From Tardiphaga sp. P9-11 (GTDB taxonomy: Bacteria; Pseudomonadota; Alphaproteobacteria; Rhizobiales; Xanthobacteraceae), in assembly GCF_008329525.1 (NCBI RefSeq), contig NZ_NPKQ01000004.1, positions 372,001 through 436,000 on the forward strand: a stretch of DNA of 64,000 nucleotides, in the 5' to 3' direction. The position numbers and the translations under genes are program-made. Under the pieces are notes generated by a model, which was not told the origin of the DNA, did not search any database, and saw nothing but the letters and a program-made list of their open reading frames with translations. Positions 44,535-52,489 of the stretch are shown piece after piece; positions within the stretch are counted from its first letter, which is position 1; each line of letters begins with the position of its first letter.

Positions 44535-45666
44535 AGCAGGGACCCTCGATCAGCGGATGTGCGTTGATGAAGGCTTCGTCGATTTCGACGCCGAGGCCCG
44601 CGATCTCCGACGGCGCGACGCAGCCATTGGCATCGAGCTTGTATGGAATGCCGCCTACTTCATCCCGGAACGGATTGTGCTTGGCGACGTCGCCTTCGAA
44701 ATAGCCGGGGTCTTCGACGGCGGCGAGGACGTTGATCGTCGCCGTCATGTTGATGCCGGTCGCCGAGGTGTGTGGATTGAACGAGAGCTTCCACGCCCGG
44801 GTCATGCCCGCAATGCGCATGGACTCGGTGACACCGCCGGTTTTCGACAGGTCCGGCTGCACGAAGCTCACGGCGCGGTCCTCGATCAGGCGATTGAACT
44901 CGTAGCGCGTGAAGTGGTTCTCGCCGGCCGCCAGCGGCGTCGAGCCCATCGCGGCGGCGGCCTGATAGGAGCGATAGTCGAGTGCGGGGAACGGCTCCTC
45001 GAGCCAGCCGATCTGCAGATCGTCATAGGCCGGCATCACGCGGCGCACATCGTCGAGCGTGTAGCCGGTATTGGCGTCGACGAGGATTTCGATGGCATCG
45101 CCGACCGCCTTGCGGACGGCCGTGGCTCGAGCAACGTCGTCACGTGGATTGTCGCCGACGCGCAGCTTTACCGCGCGGTAGCCTTTCGCGATATAACCCT
45201 GCGCTTCCTCGGCGAGTGACTCCGGCGCCTGCCAACCTAGCGAGATGCCACCGGCATAGGCCTTGATAGGCTTCGACGCTCCGCCAAGGAGCTTGTAGAG
45301 CGGCCAGCCCGCTGCCTTGGCGCGGATATCCCACAGCGCGAGGTCGAGGCCGCTCAGCGCCATCGCTGCGGCGTAGCCCATACCGTGGCTTGACAGCTGC
45401 ATCTGATAGACGCGCTGCCACACGCCGACGACATTCATCGCGTCCATGCCGATGACGAGTTCAGCGATTGTCGTGTCGATCAGTTTGGCGATGGCGCCAG
45501 GGCAGCGGCCGTGATGTGCTTCGCCCCAGCCGGTGACGCCTTCGTCGGTCGTGACCTTCACCAGCACGGCGTCACGCTTGACGGCGCGGCCAATGCCGAG
45601 GCGGACATTCTGTCCCTGCGGGACGCGGTAGGAAATCGGAACGGCTTTGATTGCAGTAATTTTCAT
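44527..45666 (-). CDS. Enolase-superfamily dehydratase, mandelate racemase subgroup (first)
   Basis: A 379-residue capping-domain plus barrel enzyme that abstracts the proton alpha to a carboxylate, most likely an acid-sugar dehydratase. Catalytic features: base on strand 2 in YRAVKLRVG (K-x-R), metal ligands in VDANTGYT, WLEEPF and AGENHF, then QPDLSKTGG and NPHTSATG for the Asp-His dyad. KITAIKAVPISYRVP is the N-terminal capping strand. ATG 45666 begins at the family N-terminus; the open frame from 45798 overlaps the preceding dehydrogenase gene. It overlaps the downstream Bug gene. The substrate is unknown. Confidence 0.9.
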   Translation of the reverse strand: MKITAIKAVPISYRVPQGQNVRLGIGRAVKRDAVLVKVTTDEGVTGWGEAHHGRCPGAIAKLIDTTIAELVIGMDAMNVVGVWQRVYQMQLSSHGMGYAAAMALSGLDLALWDIRAKAAGWPLYKLLGGASKPIKAYAGGISLGWQAPESLAEEAQGYIAKGYRAVKLRVGDNPRDDVARATAVRKAVGDAIEILVDANTGYTLDDVRRVMPAYDDLQIGWLEEPFPALDYRSYQAAAAMGSTPLAAGENHFTRYEFNRLIEDRAVSFVQPDLSKTGGVTESMRIAGMTRAWKLSFNPHTSATGINMTATINVLAAVEDPGYFEGDVAKHNPFRDEVGGIPYKLDANGCVAPSEIAGLGVEIDEAFINAHPLIEGPCYV

Positions 45667-45673
45667 GGGAGCC

Positions 45674-46636
45674 TCACGCTGCCTTGTGACCGGGATTGAC
45701 GAGATTGAGCGGCTGTTCGCCGCGCAGGATGCGGAGCATTTCTTCGGCGGCACCGACGGCCATGCCGCGGCTGCTACTGGCGGTGATCGCTGCCGCATGC
45801 GGCGTCAGCAGCAGGTTCGGGCAATCGAACAAAGCATCATCGGCGGGCAGGGGCTGCATGTCGAACACATCGAGCGCCGCGCCGCCGAGTTTTCCGGCCT
45901 TGAGCGCGGCGATCAGTGGGGCGTTCTCCACGACGGCGCCGCGTGAAACGTTGACCAGAACCGCGTCGGGCTTCATCTGGCCAATGCGCGCGGCATTGAC
46001 GAGGCCGCGCGTTTCATCGGTCAGTGAACAGCAGATCACGAGCGCATCGCTGCGCGCGAACAATTGATCCAGCGAGACTTCTTCGACATCGGCGGGAAGT
46101 AATCCCTTGCGCCGCGATGTGCCGATCACCTTCATGCCAAAACCGTGCCTGGCGATCTGTGCGACGCGACGGCCGATCGTGCCGACCCCGAGAATACCGA
46201 GTGTCGAGCCGTTCAGTTCGGTGAAGGTCTCGGCTGTTGCGCGCGACGCGCCCCAGCCCTTATCGCGTATCAGCCCGTTCATGAGATGGATCGGACGCCG
46301 CAGATGCAGCAGCGCCGACACCGCATATTCCGCGACGGCACTTGTATTGCTGCCCGGCAGATTGGCGACGGCGACGCCGCGCGCCGTGGCCGCATCGACG
46401 GGGATGAAATCGAGGCCGACGCCGTGACGGACTATGCCCTTCAGGCGCGGCGCGTGATCGACGATATCGTCGGGCAGTTTTGCGCGCACGATGATGCCGT
46501 CGGCGTCTTTCGCCCATGCGCGCAGCGTGTCCGGCTTGGTATCGGGCGCCGTGATCAGCCGCGCATACGGCGACAGGATCGCTTCGCCATCGGCGTGCAT
46601 TGGATTGGTCAGGAGAACGGTGGGCATGTCAGGCAT
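45674..46636 (-). CDS. D-isomer-specific 2-hydroxyacid dehydrogenase
   Basis: A 320-residue NAD(P)-dependent dehydrogenase of the phosphoglycerate/glyoxylate reductase family: LKGIVRHGVGLDFIPVDAAT, LGILGVGTIGRRVAQIARHG (Rossmann), NVSRGAVVENAPLIAAL (substrate Arg) and LLLTPHAAAITASS (catalytic His). ATG 46636 overlaps the preceding gene's stop by 8 bases and has AAGGA 11 bases upstream; ATG 46627 is a close alternative. In this operon it may reduce a 2-oxoacid such as hydroxypyruvate or glyoxylate produced by cleavage of the acid sugar, but that is inference. Confidence 0.9.
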   Translation of the reverse strand: MPDMPTVLLTNPMHADGEAILSPYARLITAPDTKPDTLRAWAKDADGIIVRAKLPDDIVDHAPRLKGIVRHGVGLDFIPVDAATARGVAVANLPGSNTSAVAEYAVSALLHLRRPIHLMNGLIRDKGWGASRATAETFTELNGSTLGILGVGTIGRRVAQIARHGFGMKVIGTSRRKGLLPADVEEVSLDQLFARSDALVICCSLTDETRGLVNAARIGQMKPDAVLVNVSRGAVVENAPLIAALKAGKLGGAALDVFDMQPLPADDALFDCPNLLLTPHAAAITASSSRGMAVGAAEEMLRILRGEQPLNLVNPGHKAA

Positions 46637-47534
46637 CGAAAGCCGGTCCTTCGGTAATGGGATTGGCGAGCTGGCCAAGTCGCTCGACACTGGCGGTCAC
46701 GGTTGAACCGGGTTTCAGCCAGGCCGGAGGCTTATGCATCGCCGCGACACCAGCTGGCGTTCCGGTCGCAATGACGTCGCCAGGCTCGAGCGGCCCGCGA
46801 TGCGACAGCCAGGACACGAGGTCGGCGACGCCGAAGATCATGTCCTTGGTCGATCCCTTCTGCAGCACCTTGCCGTCGATGGTCAGCGACACCTGCAGCG
46901 CTTGCGGATCGGCGATCTCGTCAGATGAGGCGAGGAACGGTCCGAACGGACCGAAACTCGAAATGTTCTTGCCGCGGTCGAAATGCCCGTCGGCCTTGAT
47001 CATCTCGCTGGCGCTGATGTCGTTGAAGCAACCATAGGCCACGACGCATTCGAGTGCTTGTTCCTTCGATACGTTTACGGCGCGCTTGCCGATCACGGCG
47101 GCGAGTTCGGCCTCATAGGTGACACCGCCGATTCCGGCGGGAAGGACGATCGATCGGCCGGCAGCAATGACCGTGCGCGCGGCTTTCATGAACAGTACGG
47201 GCTCGGTTGGCGCGGCGATGCAACGCTCCGCCACCGCATCGCGATAGTTGTGCGCGATCCCGAAGATGCGGCGCGGGGCAGGGAGCGGCGCGAGCAGCGT
47301 TACGCGGTCCGCGCTTAGCCTGGCTGTGTCGGCCAGACCGTGAGCTGTGATGATACTGACGACCTTGCCAAGACCCGCTTCCAGAAAGGCCTGAATCTGC
47401 GGCGCGATGCCGTTCAGGCCCGCCCGCATCGCGGGGTGAGCCAGATCGACGACGACATCGGTGGGACGTGTGGCGTCGCCGATCAGGACGCCGGCGCGCG
47501 TCAGGCCCGACTCGACGAAGGTGACGAACTTCAT
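46629..47534 (-). CDS. Fumarylacetoacetate hydrolase family enzyme
   Basis: A 301-residue FAH-fold enzyme: RRIFGIAHNYRDAVAE, VTYEAELAAVIGK (metal-binding Glu pair), then SEMIKADGHFDRGKNIS and GPLEPGDVIATGTPAGVAAM. The family includes acylpyruvate hydrolases, 2,4-dioxo-3-deoxy-acid hydrolases and decarboxylases. ATG 47534 (MKFVTFVE) is the natural start, 16 bases after the upstream dehydratase. In the L-fucose/L-rhamnose non-phosphorylative route a FAH enzyme cleaves a 2,4-diketo-3-deoxy acid to pyruvate plus a hydroxyacid, a reasonable but unproven model here. Confidence 0.88.
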   Translation of the reverse strand: MKFVTFVESGLTRAGVLIGDATRPTDVVVDLAHPAMRAGLNGIAPQIQAFLEAGLGKVVSIITAHGLADTARLSADRVTLLAPLPAPRRIFGIAHNYRDAVAERCIAAPTEPVLFMKAARTVIAAGRSIVLPAGIGGVTYEAELAAVIGKRAVNVSKEQALECVVAYGCFNDISASEMIKADGHFDRGKNISSFGPFGPFLASSDEIADPQALQVSLTIDGKVLQKGSTKDMIFGVADLVSWLSHRGPLEPGDVIATGTPAGVAAMHKPPAWLKPGSTVTASVERLGQLANPITEGPAFDA

Positions 47535-47550
47535 GACTGCGACCTCGCCA

Positions 47551-48690
47551 TCACGCGACGCGATATTTGTCGATGACCGCGCGGTCGACCTCGACTCCAA
47601 GGCCAGCTCCATTAGGCACGGTGATGACACCATTCATCTGCTGGATCGGCGTTTTCGCGAGATGATCGCGGAACGGGTTTTCCTCCTGTTCGAATTCGAG
47701 CATCGGCGGCATCGGAAACAGGCTGGGCGGCTGGTTCGGGATCGAGGCGAGGAAGTGGATCGTCGCAGCGAGACCGACCACCGAGCCCCAGGCATGCGGT
47801 ACGCATTCGACGCCATGGGTGCTGGCGAGTGCGGCGATCTTCTTGCATTCGCTGATGCCGCCTGCGGCGCAGACGTCGGGCTGCACGATATCCATCGCCT
47901 TGCGGACGATGGCGTCGCGAAAACCCCAGCGGGTGAATTCGTTCTCGCCGCCGGCGACGGCCATATCGAGCGCGCGGGTGACTTCGACATAGCCGTCGAT
48001 ATCCTCCGGCGAAATCGGTTCCTCGAACCACTCGATGTCGAGCTCTTCGAGCTTGCGGCCGAGCTTGATCGCGGCGGGCACGGTGAGGCAGTGATTGGCA
48101 TCGACCATCAGCTTGATGTCGGAGCCGATCGCCTCGCGCACGGCTTTCACACGCTCATAGTCGCGCTTGATCGAGCCGAGGCCGATCTTCATCTTGATCG
48201 CCTTGAAGCCAGCCTTCTTGTAACCGACGGCTTCCTCGACAGCCTCATCGACGAGGCGTTCCATGTCGGTGAAGTATAGACCTGTGGCGTAGCAGTCGAC
48301 TTCGGTGCGGAAGGCGCCGCCGATCAGCTTGTGCACCGGCCTGTTGCAGGCCTTGCCGATGATGTCCCACAGCGCGATGTCGATGCCGCTGATGGCGGCG
48401 ATCGACATGCCCTTCGGGCCATAGTCCTTGATGCGGTTGTAGAGATCTTCCCAGATCACTTCGACATCGAACGGATCGCGGCCGATGACGCGCGGCGCCA
48501 ACTGGGTATCGATGAAGGCCTTGGCGACAGCAGAGGGACCGTAGCATTCACCCCAGCCAACGATGCCGTCACTGGTTTCGATCTCCACGAGGCAGGTGCC
48601 GCGCGTCTTGTAGAGCCAGCCGCGTGATGACGTGAATGGACGCTGCACGGGAGCGGCGACGACATGGCAGGTGATCTTCTTGATATTCAA
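47551..48690 (-). CDS. Enolase-superfamily dehydratase, mandelate racemase subgroup (second)
   Basis: A 379-residue enzyme, distinct from the first: capping domain MNIKKITCHVVAAPVQRPF, then barrel motifs FKAIKMKIG (K-x-K), MVDANHCLT, EWFEEPISPEDIDGY, AGGENEFTRWGF, IVQPDVCAAGGISECKK (Asp) and CVPHAWGSV (His). The His-Asp dyad and K-x-K place it among acid-sugar dehydratases such as galactarate, glucarate or galactonate types; the specificity cannot be assigned. It is the second gene of the operon, 58 bases after the Bug gene. Confidence 0.92.
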   Translation of the reverse strand: MNIKKITCHVVAAPVQRPFTSSRGWLYKTRGTCLVEIETSDGIVGWGECYGPSAVAKAFIDTQLAPRVIGRDPFDVEVIWEDLYNRIKDYGPKGMSIAAISGIDIALWDIIGKACNRPVHKLIGGAFRTEVDCYATGLYFTDMERLVDEAVEEAVGYKKAGFKAIKMKIGLGSIKRDYERVKAVREAIGSDIKLMVDANHCLTVPAAIKLGRKLEELDIEWFEEPISPEDIDGYVEVTRALDMAVAGGENEFTRWGFRDAIVRKAMDIVQPDVCAAGGISECKKIAALASTHGVECVPHAWGSVVGLAATIHFLASIPNQPPSLFPMPPMLEFEQEENPFRDHLAKTPIQQMNGVITVPNGAGLGVEVDRAVIDKYRVA

Positions 48691-48748
48691 TGGTGTGTCC
48701 TCGTCGAGATCAGTCAGGTGGATGCGGCTGGCGTAGTGCCGGCAGCGT

Positions 48749-49723
48749 TTATTCTTTCGGGAAAGTTTGGGCGGCGACCTTGCCGATCGCGGCAGCGACG
48801 CCGTCGACTTCCCTGGCGAGCGCGTCGCCGGTCACGTCGTCGACCAGGAAGACGTTCTTCTTGGCGAATTCCTTGAAGCGCGGGTCCTGGATGGCGGCGC
48901 GGAACGCCGTCGTCAGCTTGGTGCGGACATCGTCCGGCAGGTTCGCCGGGCCGACCACATAGGCCATCTGCACGACGGGGCCATAAGGGAAAACGTCGAT
49001 ACCCTTTTCCTTGAAGGTCGGGACATCTGGAAACATTTCGAGCCGCTCATTGGCGAAGATGCCAATGGGCTTAAGCAGGTTGTCCTGAATCTGGCCAAGC
49101 GTTTCGGACGGTTTGAGCACTCCGGAGTCGACATGCTGTCCGATCAGATCGGCAACGACTTTCGAGCCGCCGGTATAGGGGACGTTGACATAGTCAACGC
49201 CGGCCGCGCGTGCGGTCATGGAGGCGAAGATGTGGTTGAGGTTGTAGTTGCCCGGCGTGCCGACGGTGACCTTGCCGGGCTTCGCCTTCATGTTGGCGAT
49301 GTAGTCGGGGAGGGCCTTGATGGTGCCGGTGGAGGGCACCAGCAGCATCAACGGGTCGGTCGAGACGCGCGCGATGTGGGTGAAATTGCTGTTGGTGAGT
49401 CCGTTCGCCTTGTTCTGGGCGATCAATGCCAGCGTCGAACTGGTCCCCATGCCGATGGTGTAGCCATCCGGCGTGGAGCTCGCGACGCGCTTCATGCCGA
49501 TGACGCCCGTGGCGCCAACAACGTTCTCAATGACGATCTTGATGCCGTGCTCGCGCAGGATCGGGTCCAGCGCACGTGCGGCGACGTCGTTGGAGCCGCC
49601 GGCATTCCACGGCACGATGAAGGTGATGTCTTTCTGCGGAAAGTTGGATTGCGCGTGAGCAGGCAGGGACCAGCATCCCAATACCAATCCGAGCGCGGCA
49701 AAGCTGACGCGTTGAACAAACAT
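48749..49723 (-). CDS. Bug-family solute-binding protein, first gene of the acid-sugar operon
   Basis: A 324-residue periplasmic binder. The signal peptide VSFAALGLVLGCWSLPAHAQ lies at the N-terminus. ITFIVPWNAGGSNDVAARAL, VENVVGATGVIGMKRVASST, PDGYTIGMGTSSTL and VNVPYTGGSKVVADLIGQHV are Bug motifs. ATG 49723 has GGGAGG 7 bases upstream, one of the best ribosome-binding sites in the window; an ATG at 49762 would run through the operator and is rejected. It is divergent from gntR, with the palindrome at 49744-49761 just upstream. Confidence 0.92.
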   Translation of the reverse strand: MFVQRVSFAALGLVLGCWSLPAHAQSNFPQKDITFIVPWNAGGSNDVAARALDPILREHGIKIVIENVVGATGVIGMKRVASSTPDGYTIGMGTSSTLALIAQNKANGLTNSNFTHIARVSTDPLMLLVPSTGTIKALPDYIANMKAKPGKVTVGTPGNYNLNHIFASMTARAAGVDYVNVPYTGGSKVVADLIGQHVDSGVLKPSETLGQIQDNLLKPIGIFANERLEMFPDVPTFKEKGIDVFPYGPVVQMAYVVGPANLPDDVRTKLTTAFRAAIQDPRFKEFAKKNVFLVDDVTGDALAREVDGVAAAIGKVAAQTFPKE

Positions 49724-49743
49724 TGTTTTCCTCCCATTTTTGG

Positions 49744-49761
49744 TGTTTGTTATAACAAACA
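49744..49761. promoter_or_regulatory. Perfect 18-bp palindrome: GntR-type operator over the acid-sugar operon promoter
   Basis: TGTTTGTTATAACAAACA is a perfect palindrome in the 121 bases between a divergent GntR/FCD regulator and the catabolic operon. On the minus strand a TTGACC (-35, 49770-49775) lies 15 bases before the TATAAC at the palindrome's centre, which would make the operator overlap the -10 box, a repression geometry. The spacing is slightly short. Confidence 0.75.
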
Positions 49762-49844
49762 TCTTAACGGGTCAATGGAACAATTCGCCGCGAGTTGCGG
49801 GCACGAATTTGCGGGACTCGGCAGGGTGAGGTAGCGAGCACAGA

Positions 49845-50549
49845 ATGACTGCATTGAAACGGATCGAACGCGAACCGCTCTGGGACTTGGCGCATGCGCA
49901 GCTCCGGGACGCGCTACTCGCTGGCCGTTTCGCACCGGGCACGGTGCTGACACTGCGCGCCCTCGCGGAGAGTTTTGGGACCTCGATCACCCCGGTGCGC
50001 GATGCCGTTACGCGGCTGGTGGCTCAGGGCGTGCTGCAGCAGGGACCGCGCAATGCTGCGATCGTCCCGCATCTGACGGCGCGGGAGCTCGGCGATCTGA
50101 CGGTGGTGCGCTGTGCGCTGGAGGGGCAGGCGGCGCGCGAAGCCGCGAGGCGATGCAACACGGCGGGACTCGAACGGCTGAAATCGCTGCTGGCGACGAT
50201 GCAGTCGCTGATTGCTGCAAAGAATCTCGAAAGCTATCTCGATTATCACCGCCAGTTTCATTTCGAGATTTACGCGATGTCGGGTGTCCCGATCCTCGTG
50301 GAGACCATCGAGAATATGTGGCTGCGCTGCGGCCCGGTGCTATCCTTCGTGATCCCCGAATATGTCGTGCTGCTGAAGGGCTGGGATCACCATACGGCGG
50401 CGCTCAAGGCCATCGTCGCAGGCGATGCCGATGCCGCCGAGCGCGAGATTGTCGCCGATATCACCGAGGCCGCCGACTATCTCGCAAGCCTTGCCGATGC
50501 CAACGGACAGTTGCGCCGGCCGCTGCGTGAGGCGCTTGCGACGTCGTAG
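49845..50549 (+). CDS. GntR-family regulator (FadR/FCD subfamily)
   Basis: A 234-residue transcription factor. The N-terminal winged HTH is LRALAESFGTSITPVRDAVT with RLVAQGVLQQGPRNAAIV; the all-helical FCD ligand domain has LTVVRCALEGQAAREAARRC, LDYHRQFHFEIYAMSG and GWDHHTAALKAIVAGDADAA. Asp/His residues on these helices usually bind a metal and a carboxylate. It is divergent from the six-gene operon, so it very likely represses that operon and itself through the 18-bp palindrome until an acid-sugar or its degradation product binds. Confidence 0.92.
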   Translation: MTALKRIEREPLWDLAHAQLRDALLAGRFAPGTVLTLRALAESFGTSITPVRDAVTRLVAQGVLQQGPRNAAIVPHLTARELGDLTVVRCALEGQAAREAARRCNTAGLERLKSLLATMQSLIAAKNLESYLDYHRQFHFEIYAMSGVPILVETIENMWLRCGPVLSFVIPEYVVLLKGWDHHTAALKAIVAGDADAAEREIVADITEAADYLASLADANGQLRRPLREALATS

Positions 50550-50558
50550 CTGCCGCGC

Positions 50559-51029
50559 TCACACATCCGTCCATGACGTGAAGAGCGCCGCCTGGCCGCA
50601 GCGCTTGCCGTTCTCGTCTCTCAGTTCCCAGACGATGCCGTCTTCGATCCAGAAGCGCCGGCCGGACTTCGCGATCCGCAACCCGCGATAATTGTCGATG
50701 AAGCCGTTGTGCGCGACGGCGTCGAGCAGGCGCTGGCGTTCGTCGCGGTTCGGTGCTTCGGCCGACAGCCGCGAAGGGATGGTGATGAATTCGTCCCAGC
50801 CATATTCGAAGCAAGATTGCGCGGTGCGATTGGCATAGACGAAAATGGGATCGGCCGCGGTGCTGTGCGCGAGGACGGCGAACGGTGCCTCGCCATAGAG
50901 CCAAGCCGCATCCTGATTGCCGCTGACGAGCGGCTTGCCCACGGTGCGCGCATAGCTACTGATCAGCAGGTTGAAGAAGTTGTCGTCCAATGCAGCCGGC
51001 GGAACTGCACATATCGTCGCGTCGGTCAT
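50559..51029 (-). CDS. MEKHLA-domain (PAS-like) protein
   Basis: A 156-residue single-domain protein: LLISSYARTVGKPLV, WLYGEAPFAVLAHSTAADPI, FVYANRTAQSCFEYGWDEFI, then SRLSAEAPNRDERQRLLDAV and GFIDNYRGLRIAKSGRRFWI. The order F-x-Y-A-N-x-x-A and the terminal G-x-R-F-x-I are MEKHLA/PAS-related, a fold that binds small molecules or cofactors. It has no output domain, so it is a free sensor or binder. ATG 51029 is used; GTG 51041 is possible. Its 3' end converges with gntR, 9 bases apart. Confidence 0.82.
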   Translation of the reverse strand: MTDATICAVPPAALDDNFFNLLISSYARTVGKPLVSGNQDAAWLYGEAPFAVLAHSTAADPIFVYANRTAQSCFEYGWDEFITIPSRLSAEAPNRDERQRLLDAVAHNGFIDNYRGLRIAKSGRRFWIEDGIVWELRDENGKRCGQAALFTSWTDV

Positions 51030-51195
51030 CGGGCGTCTCACGTCATTGATGACTTGGAGATAGGGTAAGATGCGCGCGACGACATCACCGGCAAAAGCGG
51101 TGCTGACTTACCGAGTGCGCATGATATAGCGAATTCGTAGCCATCGTCGCGCCATTTTGGGGCGAGCGATGCGCAGTGACGGGTGAGGTCAAGTG

Positions 51196-51714
51196 ATGAC
51201 GGCCTATGTGGCGCTGTTGCGTGCTGTGAATGTGGGCGGCACCGGCAAGCTGCCGATGACCGAACTGAAAGCCATGTGCGAGGATGCCGGGTTTTCTGAG
51301 GTGAAGACCTATATCGCCAGCGGCAATGTGGTTTTCACCAGCAAGGCGTCGGAGAAGGCGGTGAAGGCCGCGCTCGACAAGCGGCTGCTGGCCTATGCGG
51401 GCAAGCCGGTCGGCGTGCTGGTGCGGACGGCGGCGGAGATGGCAGCCGTGCTGAAGGGCAATCCATTTCCAAAAGCCGCGCCGAACCGCATGGTGGCAAT
51501 CTTTCTCGACAGAGCACCGCCGAAGGACGTGCTCGATGGCGTGAGCGGGCAGAAGGATGAAGAGATGGCGCTCGGCAAGCGCGAGATCTATGTCCATTAC
51601 GGCCAAGGCATGGGCACGTCGAAGCTGAAGATCAAGGCTGCGACCGCCGGTACAGCGCGCAACATGAACACGATTGAAAAGCTAGCCGAGATGGCGGCAG
51701 CACTGCCAGGTTAG
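51196..51714 (+). CDS. DUF1697 family protein
   Basis: A 172-residue soluble protein: TAYVALLRAVNVGGTGKLPM, DAGFSEVKTYIASGNVVFTS and then LGKREIYVHYGQGMGTSKLK match DUF1697, a widespread family of unknown function with an alpha-beta fold. The end TAGTARNMNTIEKLAEMA is also typical. GTG 51193 directly precedes ATG 51196 in frame; either may be used. It stands alone between the MEKHLA gene (divergent) and a TetR gene (convergent). Confidence 0.88.
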   Translation: MTAYVALLRAVNVGGTGKLPMTELKAMCEDAGFSEVKTYIASGNVVFTSKASEKAVKAALDKRLLAYAGKPVGVLVRTAAEMAAVLKGNPFPKAAPNRMVAIFLDRAPPKDVLDGVSGQKDEEMALGKREIYVHYGQGMGTSKLKIKAATAGTARNMNTIEKLAEMAAALPG

Positions 51715-51749
51715 GCTTCGCTGCGTCCGGATCGCCAACAAGGTGCGAT

Positions 51750-52304
51750 TTACTCGGTCGCCAGTCCGATCAATCGCGTGCGCAGCTGATCACGATCCAT
51801 GCGTAGATCTGCCGGCAGTTGCTGCAGATCTGCGAGCCAGACGCCGTCGGCGGCATAGCGGACGATCTCAAGCTCGGGCGCTGCATCGGTGGCGTGATGG
51901 CGCTGCAGGCGGGCGCGCAGCCAGTCCGACCAATGCGTACGTGCCACCGGATCGGTGAGCAGCGCGACGCAGGTCGATTCGAGGGCCGGAGCGAATTCGG
52001 CCATCGAGAACGTCGCAATGATGTAGGCGCGGGTGAAACAGCCGTAGCCTTCGCCATCATGCGCGAGCGTCGCTTCGATAGCGGCGTCGAACTTGTCGAT
52101 CTGGTCTTTGAGGACCGCGTCGATCAGCTTCTCCTTGTTCGGGAAGTGGTGAAACAGCCCGCCTTTGGTGACGCCTGCGGCATCCGCCACCGCCTGCACC
52201 GTGACGGCCTGCAGGCCACGTTCGATGGCGAGGCGTGCGGCGCAGTCGATCAGGGTTCGCCGCACGAGCTCGGGCTGCTTCTTGCGTTCATAGCCTTCGT
52301 TCAT
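51750..52304 (-). CDS. TetR/AcrR family regulator of the second RND operon
   Basis: A 184-residue regulator. The HTH reads AVTVQAVADAAGVTKGGLFH with HFPNKEKLIDAVLKDQI, with RRTLIDCAARLAIERGLQAV as the leading helix. The ligand domain is Trp/Leu-rich with several His residues. ATG 52304 (MNEGYERKK) gives the normal start; the frame extends to 52406 through the operator, which is unlikely. It is divergent from an RND adaptor gene 185 bases away, with a 26-bp palindrome between them. Confidence 0.9.
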   Translation of the reverse strand: MNEGYERKKQPELVRRTLIDCAARLAIERGLQAVTVQAVADAAGVTKGGLFHHFPNKEKLIDAVLKDQIDKFDAAIEATLAHDGEGYGCFTRAYIIATFSMAEFAPALESTCVALLTDPVARTHWSDWLRARLQRHHATDAAPELEIVRYAADGVWLADLQQLPADLRMDRDQLRTRLIGLATE

Positions 52305-52391
52305 TGGGGCATCTGGCCGAGCGTCATTCGGACTGGCAAGCGCAATCAGCTCTGACCGCCCGTATTGTTGCGATGCGAAGGAAGATATTGT

Positions 52392-52417
52392 AAACAAACC
52401 GACCACGCGGTATGTTT
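52392..52417. promoter_or_regulatory. Candidate TetR operator of the second RND operon
   Basis: AAACAAACCG (52392-52401) and CGGTATGTTT (52408-52417) form a 10-bp inverted repeat with one mismatch and a 6-base spacer ACCACG. It is the typical length and symmetry of TetR-family operators and lies between the divergent tetR and RND adaptor genes, 88 bases upstream of the regulator start and 72 bases upstream of the adaptor start. Confidence 0.7.
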
Positions 52418-52489
52418 AATGTCTGACTCGCAAGTCGGATTTGTTCCCTGTGCCGTGAGCGCCATCGGCGGCTCCAGCCCATCCGATCC

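Noticed and set aside
48767-49834. 355-codon plus-strand ORF opposite the Bug gene
   Set aside because: Antisense to a Bug gene with signal peptide and strong ribosome-binding site; it also runs over the GntR operator.
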